From: Gammaproteobacteria bacterium 39-13
GTDB taxonomy: Bacteria > Pseudomonadota > Gammaproteobacteria > Berkiellales > Berkiellaceae
Direction: 5' to 3'
Length of the DNA: 37,934 bases
Assembly: GCA_001898235.1 (NCBI GenBank)
Contig: MKTN01000016.1
Location: forward strand, 106,337 to 144,270
The translations under genes and the position numbers were made by a program. Below are positions 1 to 8,771 of the stretch, piece by piece; positions within the stretch are counted from its first letter, which is position 1, and every line of letters starts with the position of its first letter. The notes under the pieces are model-generated. The model was not told the origin of the DNA and did not search any database. It worked only from the letters and a program-made list of their open reading frames with translations.

Positions 1-552
1 AATAGTGGTGATAACATTAATGAGTTTTTGGTTAAAAAAGCGCTTCCCCATTTCTAATAAACCGCTTAGAAAGAGACCCCAGATTAGCACTCCAGCAATA
101 ATGGTAAAATTCTGAAGTAATCCTAACCAATGGGTACTTTGCGTTTGATCAAGTGAAGCAGCAAAGATGCTTAACCAAAATACGATGCCAATCGGACTTG
201 AAATAGAGAGAATAAAGCCTGTCATAAGACCGTTAGTAATGCTGAAGCAAGAAGCATCTTGATCAGCAGAGAAATGATGTATTCTTTTGTCTAAAAGAGA
301 TTTTATACCCAAATAAAGCAATACTATTGAGCCTCCTAGGCTACATATCGCCATCGTGAGATCAGAATTCATAATCAAGCCTAAGCCAAAATAGGCCGCA
401 ATTAGACAAAGCGCGTTACCTATTACGCCACCCAAGCGAATAACAAAAGCACTCAAGAATCCTCTGCTGAGTCCACGTTTTATCATTTCTAAGGAGACCG
501 GCCCGATAGGAGCGGCTAAGGTGATCCCCAATACAACTTTTTCCATTAACAT
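1..552 (-). CDS. LysE/RhtB-type amino-acid exporter (3' end beyond window)
   Basis: Reading the minus strand from 552 gives 184 codons open to the window edge, so the C-terminus is missing. The N-terminus carries the family signature APIGP followed by VSLEMIKRGLSRGF, then hydrophobic segments. A central ISSPIGIVFWL segment matches the second conserved stretch of LysE-family exporters. The family exports amino acids or related small metabolites across the inner membrane; the substrate cannot be told here. ATG codons at 552 and 546 are both possible, and an in-frame stop lies just upstream of 552. The known part spans most of a normal protein of about 200 residues. Confidence 0.8.
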   Translation of the reverse strand, partial: MLMEKVVLGITLAAPIGPVSLEMIKRGLSRGFLSAFVIRLGGVIGNALCLIAAYFGLGLIMNSDLTMAICSLGGSIVLLYLGIKSLLDKRIHHFSADQDASCFSITNGLMTGFILSISSPIGIVFWLSIFAASLDQTQSTHWLGLLQNFTIIAGVLIWGLFLSGLLEMGKRFFNQKLINVITTI

Positions 553-703
553 CGTTTATCTCAACTTCAAATAAGATTATGGCCAGAAAACAGCTCATTA
601 TAGCAATCTAAGATAATAATGCTATGAGGGAATGACCCAGTAGATTTAAAGATGCGACCAAACATCATATCTGTAAATCTTTAGGAGCATATACACTTAT
701 TTG

Positions 704-1510
704 TTAACGATTTTTCATCCGCTGCTGTGGAGCGTCATTGGGTAATATGCTAGTTGAAGTATTGGTTGTTGGAAGAGGAGGGAGGGCTGAATCTAGTTGG
801 AATTGTCTGTATTGAGAGATAATGGGAGGGGGAGTGTTTGAACGATGAGGGGGGGGCAGTAATGATTGCAACCTTTCTCGATAAAGGCTATTTTCCACTT
901 TTAAAGAGGAAATAATGCAATCTCTGTCCTTAATCGCATCCAGGTATTCTCGGTTTTCAATATAATGATTAAGAAGCATATCGCCTACATATTCATCGAG
1001 ACGATGGTATTTCTGTTTTTGCAATTCTAACATTGTCTGAATATGAGCAATTTCCCGCTCCTTTTCTAATAAGTTTATCTTGTTTTGCTTGTCCTCAATT
1101 TGAAGAGAAAGAATGAGAAGCCATTTATCATCTCCGACAATTGGCTGTGAAATAGGTTGGGTGGCATATAGATGCAATATTCTTTCCCTGGTCGTGATCA
1201 AAGTTTGCATTTCACGCTGCAATTGATCGATATGCATTTGAATAGGATCTTTAGGGAACTCATTTCTTACCATTTGTGATGTAGGTTCTGGAGCTACATC
1301 AACCATTTCGCTTACAGAAGATAACTGAGGAAGAGAAATATTAGAGAATGTTCCAATAGGATCATCTTTGGGTAAAATAGAATATTCCGTATGAGGCTCT
1401 TCAAATGATGATAGAACAATATTTTCGTATAATTCAAGAGGATAATTTGCTGCAATAGAATGATAGACTTCATCCTCTTCATTGATGGAAATGGGTCCTG
1501 GGATTGCCAT
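704..1510 (-). CDS. hypothetical coiled-coil protein
   Basis: A 268-residue soluble protein with no family I recognise. The N-terminal 80 residues are acidic and look disordered. From about 85 to 215 the sequence is rich in Leu, Glu, Lys and Gln with heptad character, suggesting long coiled-coil helices. The C-terminus is Pro/Ser/Thr-rich (LLPPPHRSNTPPP). I prefer the ATG at 1510; an upstream TTG at 1528 would add six residues, and neither has a strong Shine-Dalgarno. It lies 99 bases downstream of the kinase-like gene on the same strand, so they may be co-expressed, although a hairpin lies between them. Composition and neighbourhood resemble secreted effectors of intracellular bacteria, which is inference only. 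Confidence 0.7.
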   Translation of the reverse strand: MAIPGPISINEEDEVYHSIAANYPLELYENIVLSSFEEPHTEYSILPKDDPIGTFSNISLPQLSSVSEMVDVAPEPTSQMVRNEFPKDPIQMHIDQLQREMQTLITTRERILHLYATQPISQPIVGDDKWLLILSLQIEDKQNKINLLEKEREIAHIQTMLELQKQKYHRLDEYVGDMLLNHYIENREYLDAIKDRDCIISSLKVENSLYRERLQSLLPPPHRSNTPPPIISQYRQFQLDSALPPLPTTNTSTSILPNDAPQQRMKNR

Positions 1511-1558
1511 TATATTTCTTCGCTGCAAATCATTGATTAAATGATTATTTTAAAGACC

Positions 1559-1579
1559 TATTCTTGAGTGTCAAGAATA
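1559..1579. terminator. perfect 9-bp inverted repeat between two minus-strand genes
   Basis: TATTCTTGA and TCAAGAATA pair perfectly around a three-base GTG loop. It sits 31 bases past the stop of the kinase-like gene and upstream of the coiled-coil gene. There is no clear T-run on the minus strand after it, so it may be a weak terminator, a transcript-stabilising hairpin or an operator. Confidence 0.4.
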
Positions 1580-1609
1580 ACTTTTGATCTGCTATTAAAC
1601 ATTAGCGAC

Positions 1610-3121
1610 TTAATGTTGAGAAGGGCTACTGGGCCTTCTAGGGGGATCTGAAGGAGGGGTGCTAGGTGTATTTTCTACAGTATTTTTATCTTTTGCGGCT
1701 GCGCCTGAATGCTCCACGGTGTCTTTTGTTGTCTCAGTTTTATCGATTTCTTGCTTTGCACTTGCAGATTGATTTGCTGTGGGGTTTTTATCTGCATCTG
1801 TTCCTGTCGGGTGTAAAGGAATGGCATCGGGCATTTTTGAAAATACCATGGCTCTGGAGCTTAATCCGGGTTTTTTCCACGTTCCTGATTGGGGAGCAGG
1901 TGGTGTGATGGGCTTACTACGCCCAATGCCAAGACCAAGTCCCAAAGGGCGTCTTGGACCAACCGCCGTCGCACTAAGATTATCATGGGTGACTGTTGCC
2001 GCTTTAGAATCATGACTCGATAAGGGATTAGGTCTATTGTGGAGTGATCCCAGAGAACTTTTAGCGCCAAGTGGTGTAAATTCAGGATCGTGCATTTGAG
2101 CAGAAGCACCAATGTTTAAGAGGGAACTCAATTGTTTTTGGGGTTCCTGAGAAGCCATAATATTACGACAAAATGCTCTCATGTCTTTAAGCATTCCATA
2201 GGTATTGTTGAGAGATTGCGTAAAACTATCATTCTTCTCAATAGGTTTTCCATCAAGCGTTGTAAATTCGCCCAATTGCTTTCCCTGTCTAACAATATCG
2301 AGAGGATCGATTATGGTTATTTTGCCACTTGGGTCGACCACTAATTGTAAATCAACAATAATGGCATTATTTGCTTCAAGTGTTTTAACAATGGCATCTA
2401 ATTGCTGTAATAAAATGCCAGCTTTTTTTTGTGCATCGCTCAACGCTTTAGGATCGCTGAGTTTTTGCTTTACTTCGCTAATGATTTTATCTTTATAGCG
2501 AAACCACGCTTCGGTAGCAGGAATTTTAACGTTCAACAACATAGATGGTAAAACGGTACTGATGTTTGTTTTAGGATCTTTTCCATCAATAAAGGTGTGA
2601 TCAGGAATGGCTTCTACTAGAAAAGCGGGTCGTCCATCAATATCAAAAACATCACTATAGACAGGTAGAGCCGGTAATCCCATCGCCGTTAAGGTCTTCA
2701 ATCGGACACATTCTTCTTCAAATGGTTTTTGTGCGCTATCTGTTTTGTGAATTGAACTAGCAATAGCAACTTTATCTGTCAAACGATAGACTCTTTTAAA
2801 ATTACCTTGTCCCAGTGGTAATTGGGATGCAGTAATGGTAGCAAAGTTCTTTTTCGCAAGCGCTTGTAATTCTGCTGAGGTTGGTGGAGCAGATACCAAC
2901 CCCCCATTTGCTGCAGCAGGCAAAGAATGCACGGCCTCCATAGGAGTTTGTCCTTTATTATCAGCGCCTATAGAAGGACCCATACCCGTTGCTGATAGCG
3001 TCGCACTCAAAGATTGCTCTACATTTGGTTGAGCAAGAGAAGGGGTAATCGTTGTTGGCTTATTATTAGCATTAACGACATCTTGTTCCTTATCTTTTTC
3101 CGGTGGGCCACCTGAGGTCAT
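1610..3121 (-). CDS. divergent protein-kinase-like protein, candidate effector
   Basis: A 503-residue protein. Residues 1-95 are low-complexity. A kinase-like core starts at 103 with a clear glycine loop (LGQGNFKRVY, 103-112). VAIAS at 118-122 sits where kinases have the VAIK lysine, but the lysine is absent. FEEEC near 134-138 could give the helix-C glutamate. IVDLQ (255-259) and IIDP (270-273) look like degenerate catalytic-loop and metal-binding Asp motifs (D257, Q259, D272). The tail after about 350 is Pro/Ser/Thr-rich and looks disordered. The start at 3121 has GAGGTG four bases upstream. It is divergent from the kinase gene at 3343, whose ribosome site is almost the same. It may be an active atypical kinase, a pseudokinase or another kinase-fold phosphotransferase. 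Confidence 0.7.
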   Translation of the reverse strand: MTSGGPPEKDKEQDVVNANNKPTTITPSLAQPNVEQSLSATLSATGMGPSIGADNKGQTPMEAVHSLPAAANGGLVSAPPTSAELQALAKKNFATITASQLPLGQGNFKRVYRLTDKVAIASSIHKTDSAQKPFEEECVRLKTLTAMGLPALPVYSDVFDIDGRPAFLVEAIPDHTFIDGKDPKTNISTVLPSMLLNVKIPATEAWFRYKDKIISEVKQKLSDPKALSDAQKKAGILLQQLDAIVKTLEANNAIIVDLQLVVDPSGKITIIDPLDIVRQGKQLGEFTTLDGKPIEKNDSFTQSLNNTYGMLKDMRAFCRNIMASQEPQKQLSSLLNIGASAQMHDPEFTPLGAKSSLGSLHNRPNPLSSHDSKAATVTHDNLSATAVGPRRPLGLGLGIGRSKPITPPAPQSGTWKKPGLSSRAMVFSKMPDAIPLHPTGTDADKNPTANQSASAKQEIDKTETTKDTVEHSGAAAKDKNTVENTPSTPPSDPPRRPSSPSQH

Positions 3122-3342
3122 ACATCACCTCGATATTTTATCAGAAATAAAAGCACAAACTTAATTATAAATTAGTCCAAAAAAAAGGTGATATAGCCAA
3201 ACAGCACAGGTGATTGCTATATAGTCAGTGGTGGTAGTGGCTTAGTACATAAATAAGAGATAGCTCACGATTTGTGTACTATTGAACCTTTAAAGAGCAA
3301 TGAAGTCCTAAAAATAAATACCATTTATTTTCGTGAGGTGAT
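3122..3342. promoter_or_regulatory. divergent intergenic region of the two kinase-like genes
   Basis: This 221-base gap must hold the promoters of both divergent genes. It contains spaced inverted repeats: TATAGC with GCTATA (around 3190-3220), and TAGTACA with TGTACTA (around 3243-3283). Both genes start just after a GAGGTGAT-type ribosome site. I could not assign definite -35/-10 pairs. Confidence 0.35.
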
Positions 3343-5793
3343 ATGTCTTTACAAGGTCCCGTTTACACTAATCTGAAGGATTGGCCTGATATCCCAGAAA
3401 AAGATTGGGATCGAGCGGAGATTGAGCTCAGAGATAAAAAAGATGGGACTAAAATTTCTCGTAAAGATGATAATGCAGACTATTCTTTTATTAAAATTAA
3501 CGGCAGAATTTATGCAATGTCCAATAAACAAGCTGTCAAACATTTGGGAGAAACCAAAACATCGGTAGTTAAAGTGGCTCAAACGCGAACACTCAATAAA
3601 AAAGTAAAGAAAGTAGCAATTAAAATTGAGGGCAAAGGTGAAAGTCAAATAGGAGATGAACCACTTGCAGTGGAAGTGATGCATCGAACAGCGTCAATTT
3701 ATGGCAGAGCCGTACGTAATTTAGCGCAACCCAAAGAATACAAAGGGAATGTAACAGAAGAAAAATTATATACCGTAATGAAATTACGTGAAGGAAAAGA
3801 ATTAAGAGAAGAAATAGATGCAAGAACATTAACTGAGCAGCAAAAACTTATTATTGCGATTAAATGCAGTCAAGAAGTGCTGGCGCTGCATGATACAAGG
3901 GTTGTGCATGCAGATGTTAAGCCTGAAAATTTTATGGTCTTATTTAACCCTGAAAATCCACACGATATTTTTGTAAAAGCAATAGATTTTGATGTTTCTA
4001 AAATTATTGAAAAAGGAAAAAAAGAACAACCCTTTGAGATTGCTTCCACGCCAGATTATCGAGCTGTAGAAATGACGACAGGCAAGTTTCTGCTTGGGCT
4101 TCGCGTAAACTATGGTAAACCTGTAGATATTTATTCATTAGGCGTAATGTTTAAAAAAGATCTCAAGATCTCAGGGCCTAAGATGGATGATTTAATTGCA
4201 AAAATGATGCAAGAAAACCCTGATGAAAGACCACTGATCCATGAAGTGGTATTTGCCCTGGGAGAGCAGCTTGAAAAAATGCCTCAGGATGGCATGACGC
4301 TGCAATTGATAAGTGAGATCAGCAGATTAAAAGAAGAAATGATCCAAGCCTTAAAAAACGAAAGTAAAGAATCTACCAATTGGAATTATCTAGCCAACAA
4401 GGACTCCTTGGTGTGCATTTTATCAGATGCCAAGCAATCAGAAACGCTAGCCAAAAATCTTACAGAGAAACTAGGAAACGAAAATGTACGGGTAACACAA
4501 GAAGAAGGACGTTATGAAATTTCTGTAAAATTTTCAGCAACACGGGACTATTTTAAAGAAGAAGCGCTATTAAAGAGTTTTGTTAATACATTCAAAGGAC
4601 ATGAATGGGAGGACATGCAGGCAAATATCTCTGTTTCAAGAGGGGATCTAAATGGATTAAATCAAATGCAGATCAGTATGGAATTTAAAGATGTGCTAGG
4701 TAATATGGACAGCTACATTGAATATAGTGCATTAAGACAAGCCTTAACCTCCCTAGGTATTAAGGGGGAATTCATCATAAACGAAAGTGGAAACAAGACT
4801 AATCTTACACTTAAGTTTAGTGAGGATGATTTGTTTGTAACTAGAAATATCAGAAATTTCAGTATTAAGCTTGAAAATAGATTTAAAAAAGAGAAGTTAG
4901 CCTTAACACAAGATAAAAACCCGATGATTTCATTAGAACAAAGACGTGAAGTACAAATAAGGGCATTACAAGAACTAGAGAAAGAAAGAGAGCAAAAAAA
5001 GCAAGAGGAAGAAGCAAAAACACTAAAAATAAAGGCTGAGCAAGAAAAAAAACAGGACAATGCAAAGATTGCAGACGAATATACGACTCTATTTAAAGAA
5101 ATGTCAAATGTAGAATGTTATTTTGATCCTAGTGAAAATACTTTAACCATTGACTTTGGTGCCGATTCAAATGAGCAAAATATAGAGGCATTCTCTAATG
5201 CCTTGAACGCAATGGAAATTGATAGCCCTGTCTTTATGGGGATGATCAATGTACCCGTTGCCGAGTTAAGCCAAAAGCTGGGCGCCCCTGATTCAAGACG
5301 CCAATTTGAAGAAAAATATCAAAACGGATTACCTTCTAAAGTGGTGGTTTCGAGCAAACTACCTCTATCACAATCTTTATCACCAAAAGTTGAACATAAA
5401 CAACATGAACAACGCCATGAGTTAAGATTTAGTAGTACTTTGTCGCATAAACAAGGAAAAGCAGAAACGGGGCAAGAACTTAAGGAAGCGGTTAATAAAG
5501 AATTTCCTAATGAAGCTATTGAAACGCTTATTGATAAGGATCCCAAAGAATATGTAAATTTGAGTTACAGGCAATCCATCATTCTTTATACATTGCTCGT
5601 TCAGACGCAAAAGGATATTAGAAATGAACCAACAAAGCGAGATCTACATGCCACGCTAGAACAAAAGAAAAAGGCTCTTATTGGACATTATCCCGGATTT
5701 GCGAAATTCTCACTGACTGAACTTAATTCCCTAGTGAAAACAACCCTTGAGCAAAGAAAGAATGCCTCTATCTCTAATCCTTCAAAACGCTGA
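3343..5793 (+). CDS. eukaryotic-like Ser/Thr protein kinase with long coiled C-terminal region
   Basis: An 816-residue protein whose first third is a protein kinase domain, about residues 60-310. Visible motifs in order: VAIK with K94, catalytic loop HADVKPEN (189-196, catalytic D191, N196), DFD in place of DFG (215-217), an activation-segment end TPDYRAVE (237-243), DIYSLGV (262-268), and NPDERP (292-297). All residues needed for phosphotransfer are present; DFG to DFD is tolerated in some kinases. Residues 320-530 match nothing I know. Residues about 540-590 are Glu/Lys/Gln-rich and should form a coiled coil. The ribosome site GTGAGGTGAT lies directly before the ATG. With its divergent neighbour it forms a kinase-like pair. 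A host-directed effector kinase is the most likely role, by inference. Confidence 0.85.
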   Translation: MSLQGPVYTNLKDWPDIPEKDWDRAEIELRDKKDGTKISRKDDNADYSFIKINGRIYAMSNKQAVKHLGETKTSVVKVAQTRTLNKKVKKVAIKIEGKGESQIGDEPLAVEVMHRTASIYGRAVRNLAQPKEYKGNVTEEKLYTVMKLREGKELREEIDARTLTEQQKLIIAIKCSQEVLALHDTRVVHADVKPENFMVLFNPENPHDIFVKAIDFDVSKIIEKGKKEQPFEIASTPDYRAVEMTTGKFLLGLRVNYGKPVDIYSLGVMFKKDLKISGPKMDDLIAKMMQENPDERPLIHEVVFALGEQLEKMPQDGMTLQLISEISRLKEEMIQALKNESKESTNWNYLANKDSLVCILSDAKQSETLAKNLTEKLGNENVRVTQEEGRYEISVKFSATRDYFKEEALLKSFVNTFKGHEWEDMQANISVSRGDLNGLNQMQISMEFKDVLGNMDSYIEYSALRQALTSLGIKGEFIINESGNKTNLTLKFSEDDLFVTRNIRNFSIKLENRFKKEKLALTQDKNPMISLEQRREVQIRALQELEKEREQKKQEEEAKTLKIKAEQEKKQDNAKIADEYTTLFKEMSNVECYFDPSENTLTIDFGADSNEQNIEAFSNALNAMEIDSPVFMGMINVPVAELSQKLGAPDSRRQFEEKYQNGLPSKVVVSSKLPLSQSLSPKVEHKQHEQRHELRFSSTLSHKQGKAETGQELKEAVNKEFPNEAIETLIDKDPKEYVNLSYRQSIILYTLLVQTQKDIRNEPTKRDLHATLEQKKKALIGHYPGFAKFSLTELNSLVKTTLEQRKNASISNPSKR

Positions 5794-6143
5794 ATACTTT
5801 CAATTAATAATATGAGTTGATAATAAAACTATATAAGAAAGTGAAGTCGGGATTGAATTAACCATTATCGATGCAACGTAGCATGATGTTTAGATCAGGT
5901 ATGATCAGCAAACAACAAATCCAGTTTATTTGGGGTAGCAAGATCGATGTGTACCTACAGAGAAAAGTCTCAGATACGCTCAAATCACATTACGAGCCCA
6001 ATAAACCGACTTTTATGTTTAATGATGCAGCAATGCTACAAACCCTTATGCCTGAATTGTCTAACCTATCATGTCAGATTTTGAATGTATAAGACCAATT
6101 CTATTTGGTTTTACTGAAGTCAGTCTCATTGTGATGCTCTCCT
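5794..6143. other. 350-base region without a convincing gene
   Basis: An open frame of 73 codons on the plus strand at 5871-6092 begins with ATG but has no Shine-Dalgarno and no recognisable similarity; it could be a small orphan gene or chance. Nothing else was seen. No clear terminator was found for the kinase gene that ends at 5793. Confidence 0.3.
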
Positions 6144-6278
6144 TTAAGTAGGATATAATAAAGACATTAAAAATCTTACCATAAAGCCTAAACACAAAAA
6201 TCCGGTTAAACCGAGCATGAATAAGATTATAGCCCAAACATAGGATTTCAATTTGGGATTAGTGATAATGTTCCTCAT
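6144..6278 (-). CDS. small membrane protein of the cytochrome bd operon (DUF2474-like)
   Basis: A 44-residue open frame that begins inside the 3' end of cydB, overlapping it by 20 bases. It encodes a short basic N-terminus, one hydrophobic helix with a Trp near its start (YVWAIILFMLGL) and a late Arg followed by hydrophobic residues (GFMVRFLM). This layout, and the place right after cydB, match the DUF2474 single-helix proteins found in cyanide-insensitive oxidase operons, functionally comparable to CydX. It probably stabilises the oxidase in the inner membrane. The start was chosen from the overlap and the AAAGG at some distance upstream; translational coupling to cydB is likely. Confidence 0.7.
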   Translation of the reverse strand: MRNIITNPKLKSYVWAIILFMLGLTGFLCLGFMVRFLMSLLYPT

Positions 6279-7236
6279 GGGTTTTACCTTTAAAAGTATA
6301 GTAGGTATATAGCGTGTAACCGATCAAAATAGGAAGCAATAATGCTATCCCAATGAGCATAAATATTAATGATGCAGCAGGAGATGCAGCCTGATAAAAT
6401 GTAATTTGGTAGGGAACAATATAAGGCCAAATACTATAGCATTGGCCTATGTACCCCAATAAAAAAAGTAAAATAGTCATTCTAAACGGCTGTTTTTCAT
6501 TACGCTGGTTGATAAACTTTATTAGGAGTAAAAATATTATGCAGCTGATCAACGGCAATAATACAAGATAATAAACTTCAGGAAAACTAAACCAACGATT
6601 GTAAATATGTTCGCTGCTTAATGGTGATATTAAACTAATTATCGCAAAAATCCCCGCTAGTAAAAATGCATTGACTCTGGCATATTTGAAGGCAGTATCT
6701 TGCTGTTTATCAACCGTTTTCCTGATTAACCAAGTTAGACCCAGTAAACTATAACCTACAATAACGCCTAAACCGGCAATGAATGATAGCAAAGATAAAT
6801 GCTGGCCTTGTCCATTAACGCCAATTAGCACGTTACCAAGAATGTATCCTTGCAAAAAAGCAATAGCAAAAGATGAACTTGAAAAGCAAATACTCCAAAA
6901 TCTTTTATGGTTTTCATCCTTGAACCTGAATTCAAAGCAAACACCCCTAAATATCAGGAAAAACACCATCATACTTAGAGGCATATAAAGGTAGGGTAAA
7001 ATAGTAGAAAATGCCTGTGGAAAAGCGGCATATAAGCATGCAGCCCCTAAAATCATCCAAGTTTCGTTGCCATCCCAAACTGGTGCGATTGAATTCATCA
7101 TAATATCACGATCAGCTTCATCATGAAATAAAATGAAGTTAATACCAACCCCTAAATCGAAACCATCAAGGACCGTATAACATAAAATGACAAAACTGAT
7201 AATTCCAGCCCAAATAAGAGGAAGGTGTTCTATCAT
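6259..7236 (-). CDS. cydB: cytochrome bd-type quinol oxidase subunit II
   Basis: A 325-residue inner-membrane protein with about eight or nine hydrophobic segments. The N-terminal YTVLDGFDLGVG and the WDGNETWMILG stretch are diagnostic for CydB/CioB. With CydA it forms the quinol oxidase that reduces oxygen to water without pumping protons but contributing to proton motive force. Its length fits the shorter cyanide-insensitive (CIO) branch. The ATG follows the cydA stop by one base, and its ribosome site AAGGAG is made from the last cydA codons, so translation is coupled. The DUF2474-like gene overlaps its 3' end. Confidence 0.95.
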   Translation of the reverse strand: MIEHLPLIWAGIISFVILCYTVLDGFDLGVGINFILFHDEADRDIMMNSIAPVWDGNETWMILGAACLYAAFPQAFSTILPYLYMPLSMMVFFLIFRGVCFEFRFKDENHKRFWSICFSSSSFAIAFLQGYILGNVLIGVNGQGQHLSLLSFIAGLGVIVGYSLLGLTWLIRKTVDKQQDTAFKYARVNAFLLAGIFAIISLISPLSSEHIYNRWFSFPEVYYLVLLPLISCIIFLLLIKFINQRNEKQPFRMTILLFLLGYIGQCYSIWPYIVPYQITFYQAASPAASLIFMLIGIALLLPILIGYTLYTYYTFKGKTHEEHYH

Positions 7237-7237
7237 A

Positions 7238-8635
7238 TTACTCCTTAAACCCTGCTGGTCTTGGCATTTCTTTCACAAGATCAGTGGTAAGGTAAGTATA
7301 ATTGGGCGTATGGATATCCTCAGCAGCTCGATCCGGTCCAATTTTAATAAGCTTAAACAAATAGTACAAATAGGCACTAAAGGTAATTACATAAGCCAGA
7401 ATGAAAAGACCTAGAGAAAACAATACTTGTTCAGGATCAACAGCCGATATGGATTCTTTGGTTAGAATTAAACCATAGACCACCCAAGGTTGCCTGCCCG
7501 TTTCAGCAACAAACCAACCTGCTATGGTAGCTACAAAACCTAAGGGAGCACAATATACAAGCGTTCTTAAATACCATTTGTGAATAAATAATGTTTTCCG
7601 CTTTAGAAATAATAAACCTATAAACGAAAGAGACAAAAGTAATAAACCAATACCTACCATGACTCTAAAACTATAGAATACAACGCTGACTATCGATTGC
7701 TCTGATTTAGGTACACTTTTTAGACCAATCATTTCACCATCTAAGGAATGTGTGTTAATTAAACTAGCTATACCCGGAATAGCGATTTGATAATGATTTT
7801 TTTGATTGTCCTTATCCGGTATGCCAAATAAAACTAAAGGGGCACCCTTTTGAGTTTCCCATAGACCTTCCATTGCAGCGGTTTTTAATGGTTGATGTTT
7901 ATAAATTACTAACCCTACTAAATCGCCCATCACGATTTGTAAGGGAGCAACCAAGCAGGCTGCGAACAAAGCGATTTGAAACGTTTTCTTCGCCTCCTCA
8001 AAGTGTATGTTTTTCAAAATGTGCCACGCAGAGATACCTAATAGCACAAATGCTGTTGTTAGGTATGCTGCGAGAAGCATATGGGTATATCGAGTTAAAA
8101 ACGAAGGATTAAAGATTACGGACCACCATGAATCTATATGATAAATACCATCGTGAACCGTGAAGCCTGCAGGAGTTTGCATCCAGGAATTTGCGGACAT
8201 GATCCAAAATGCAGAAATTGTTGTGCCAACCCATACTAAAAAGGTGGAGAAAAAATGCACTCGAGGTGAAACTTTATTCCAACCGAATAACATGATGCCT
8301 AAAAATCCTGCCTCTAAGAAAAAGGCGGTTAGTACTTCATAGGCGAACAGAGGTCCAAGAACTGGACCAACTTTCTGGGTAAATCCTGAGAAGTTAGTAC
8401 CTAGTTGATAGGAAAGGACTATGCCTGATACAACACCCATTCCAAATGTGAGTGCGAATATTTTGATCCAATATTTAGCGATATTCAAATAGACTTGAGA
8501 TCTTGTTCTTAAATAGCAGAATTCAACAAAGGTTAAAAATAAAGCCAAACCCAAGTTAAGGGTTGGAAAAAGGATGTGAAACCCTACAGATAAGGCAAAC
8601 TGAACTCGTGAGAGTATTTCAGCATCAAGAAACAC
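7238..8635 (-). CDS. cydA: cytochrome bd-type quinol oxidase subunit I, CIO type
   Basis: A 465-residue inner-membrane protein carrying the haem ligands of terminal oxidase bd. Visible are H20 (high-spin b595 ligand in GFHILFPT), E100 and E108 (FAYEVLTAFFLEAG), H185 (RYTHMLLAAY) and M326 (FYSFRVMVG) as haem b558 ligands, and the quinone-loop residues K251 and E256 (KTAAMEGLWET). The Q-loop is short, as in cyanide-insensitive oxidases, and total length is about 60 residues below E. coli CydA. The start is GTG at 8635, preceded by AAGGGGAT. First gene of cydA-cydB-DUF2474; a good promoter lies upstream (8689-8717). It supports respiration at low oxygen or when haem-copper oxidases are inhibited. 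Confidence 0.95.
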   Translation of the reverse strand: MFLDAEILSRVQFALSVGFHILFPTLNLGLALFLTFVEFCYLRTRSQVYLNIAKYWIKIFALTFGMGVVSGIVLSYQLGTNFSGFTQKVGPVLGPLFAYEVLTAFFLEAGFLGIMLFGWNKVSPRVHFFSTFLVWVGTTISAFWIMSANSWMQTPAGFTVHDGIYHIDSWWSVIFNPSFLTRYTHMLLAAYLTTAFVLLGISAWHILKNIHFEEAKKTFQIALFAACLVAPLQIVMGDLVGLVIYKHQPLKTAAMEGLWETQKGAPLVLFGIPDKDNQKNHYQIAIPGIASLINTHSLDGEMIGLKSVPKSEQSIVSVVFYSFRVMVGIGLLLLSLSFIGLLFLKRKTLFIHKWYLRTLVYCAPLGFVATIAGWFVAETGRQPWVVYGLILTKESISAVDPEQVLFSLGLFILAYVITFSAYLYYLFKLIKIGPDRAAEDIHTPNYTYLTTDLVKEMPRPAGFKE

Positions 8636-8673
8636 GGGTAGATCCCCTTTGCTTCTTGCGTCCTTGCAGATTT

Positions 8674-8718
8674 AAATAGCTATTTCTAATTATAGGTATC
8701 GCTGGTCCTTTAGTAAAG
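8674..8718 (-). promoter_or_regulatory. cydA promoter with two flanking palindromes
   Basis: On the minus strand TTTACT (8717-8712) and TATAAT (8694-8689) are separated by 17 bases, a good sigma70-type pair pointing at cydA. A perfect 12-bp palindrome, AAATAGCTATTT (8674-8685), lies just downstream of the -10, about where transcription would start. A second palindrome, CTTTAGTAAAG (8708-8718), covers the -35. Both are candidate operators for the regulator encoded divergently at 8772. Confidence 0.55.
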
Positions 8719-8771
8719 TAAAAGCTATATTAATTAAATGGCTAGATAAATGATGACTGCAGTATATTACT

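Noticed and set aside
4713-5060. Minus-strand frames rich in Ser, Phe and Cys inside the kinase gene
   Set aside because: They mirror the Lys/Glu-rich coiled coil of the kinase on the other strand and have no start signals.
5871-6092. 73-codon open frame with ATG after the kinase gene
   Set aside because: No ribosome site and no recognisable similarity; kept only as a note in the intergenic entry.
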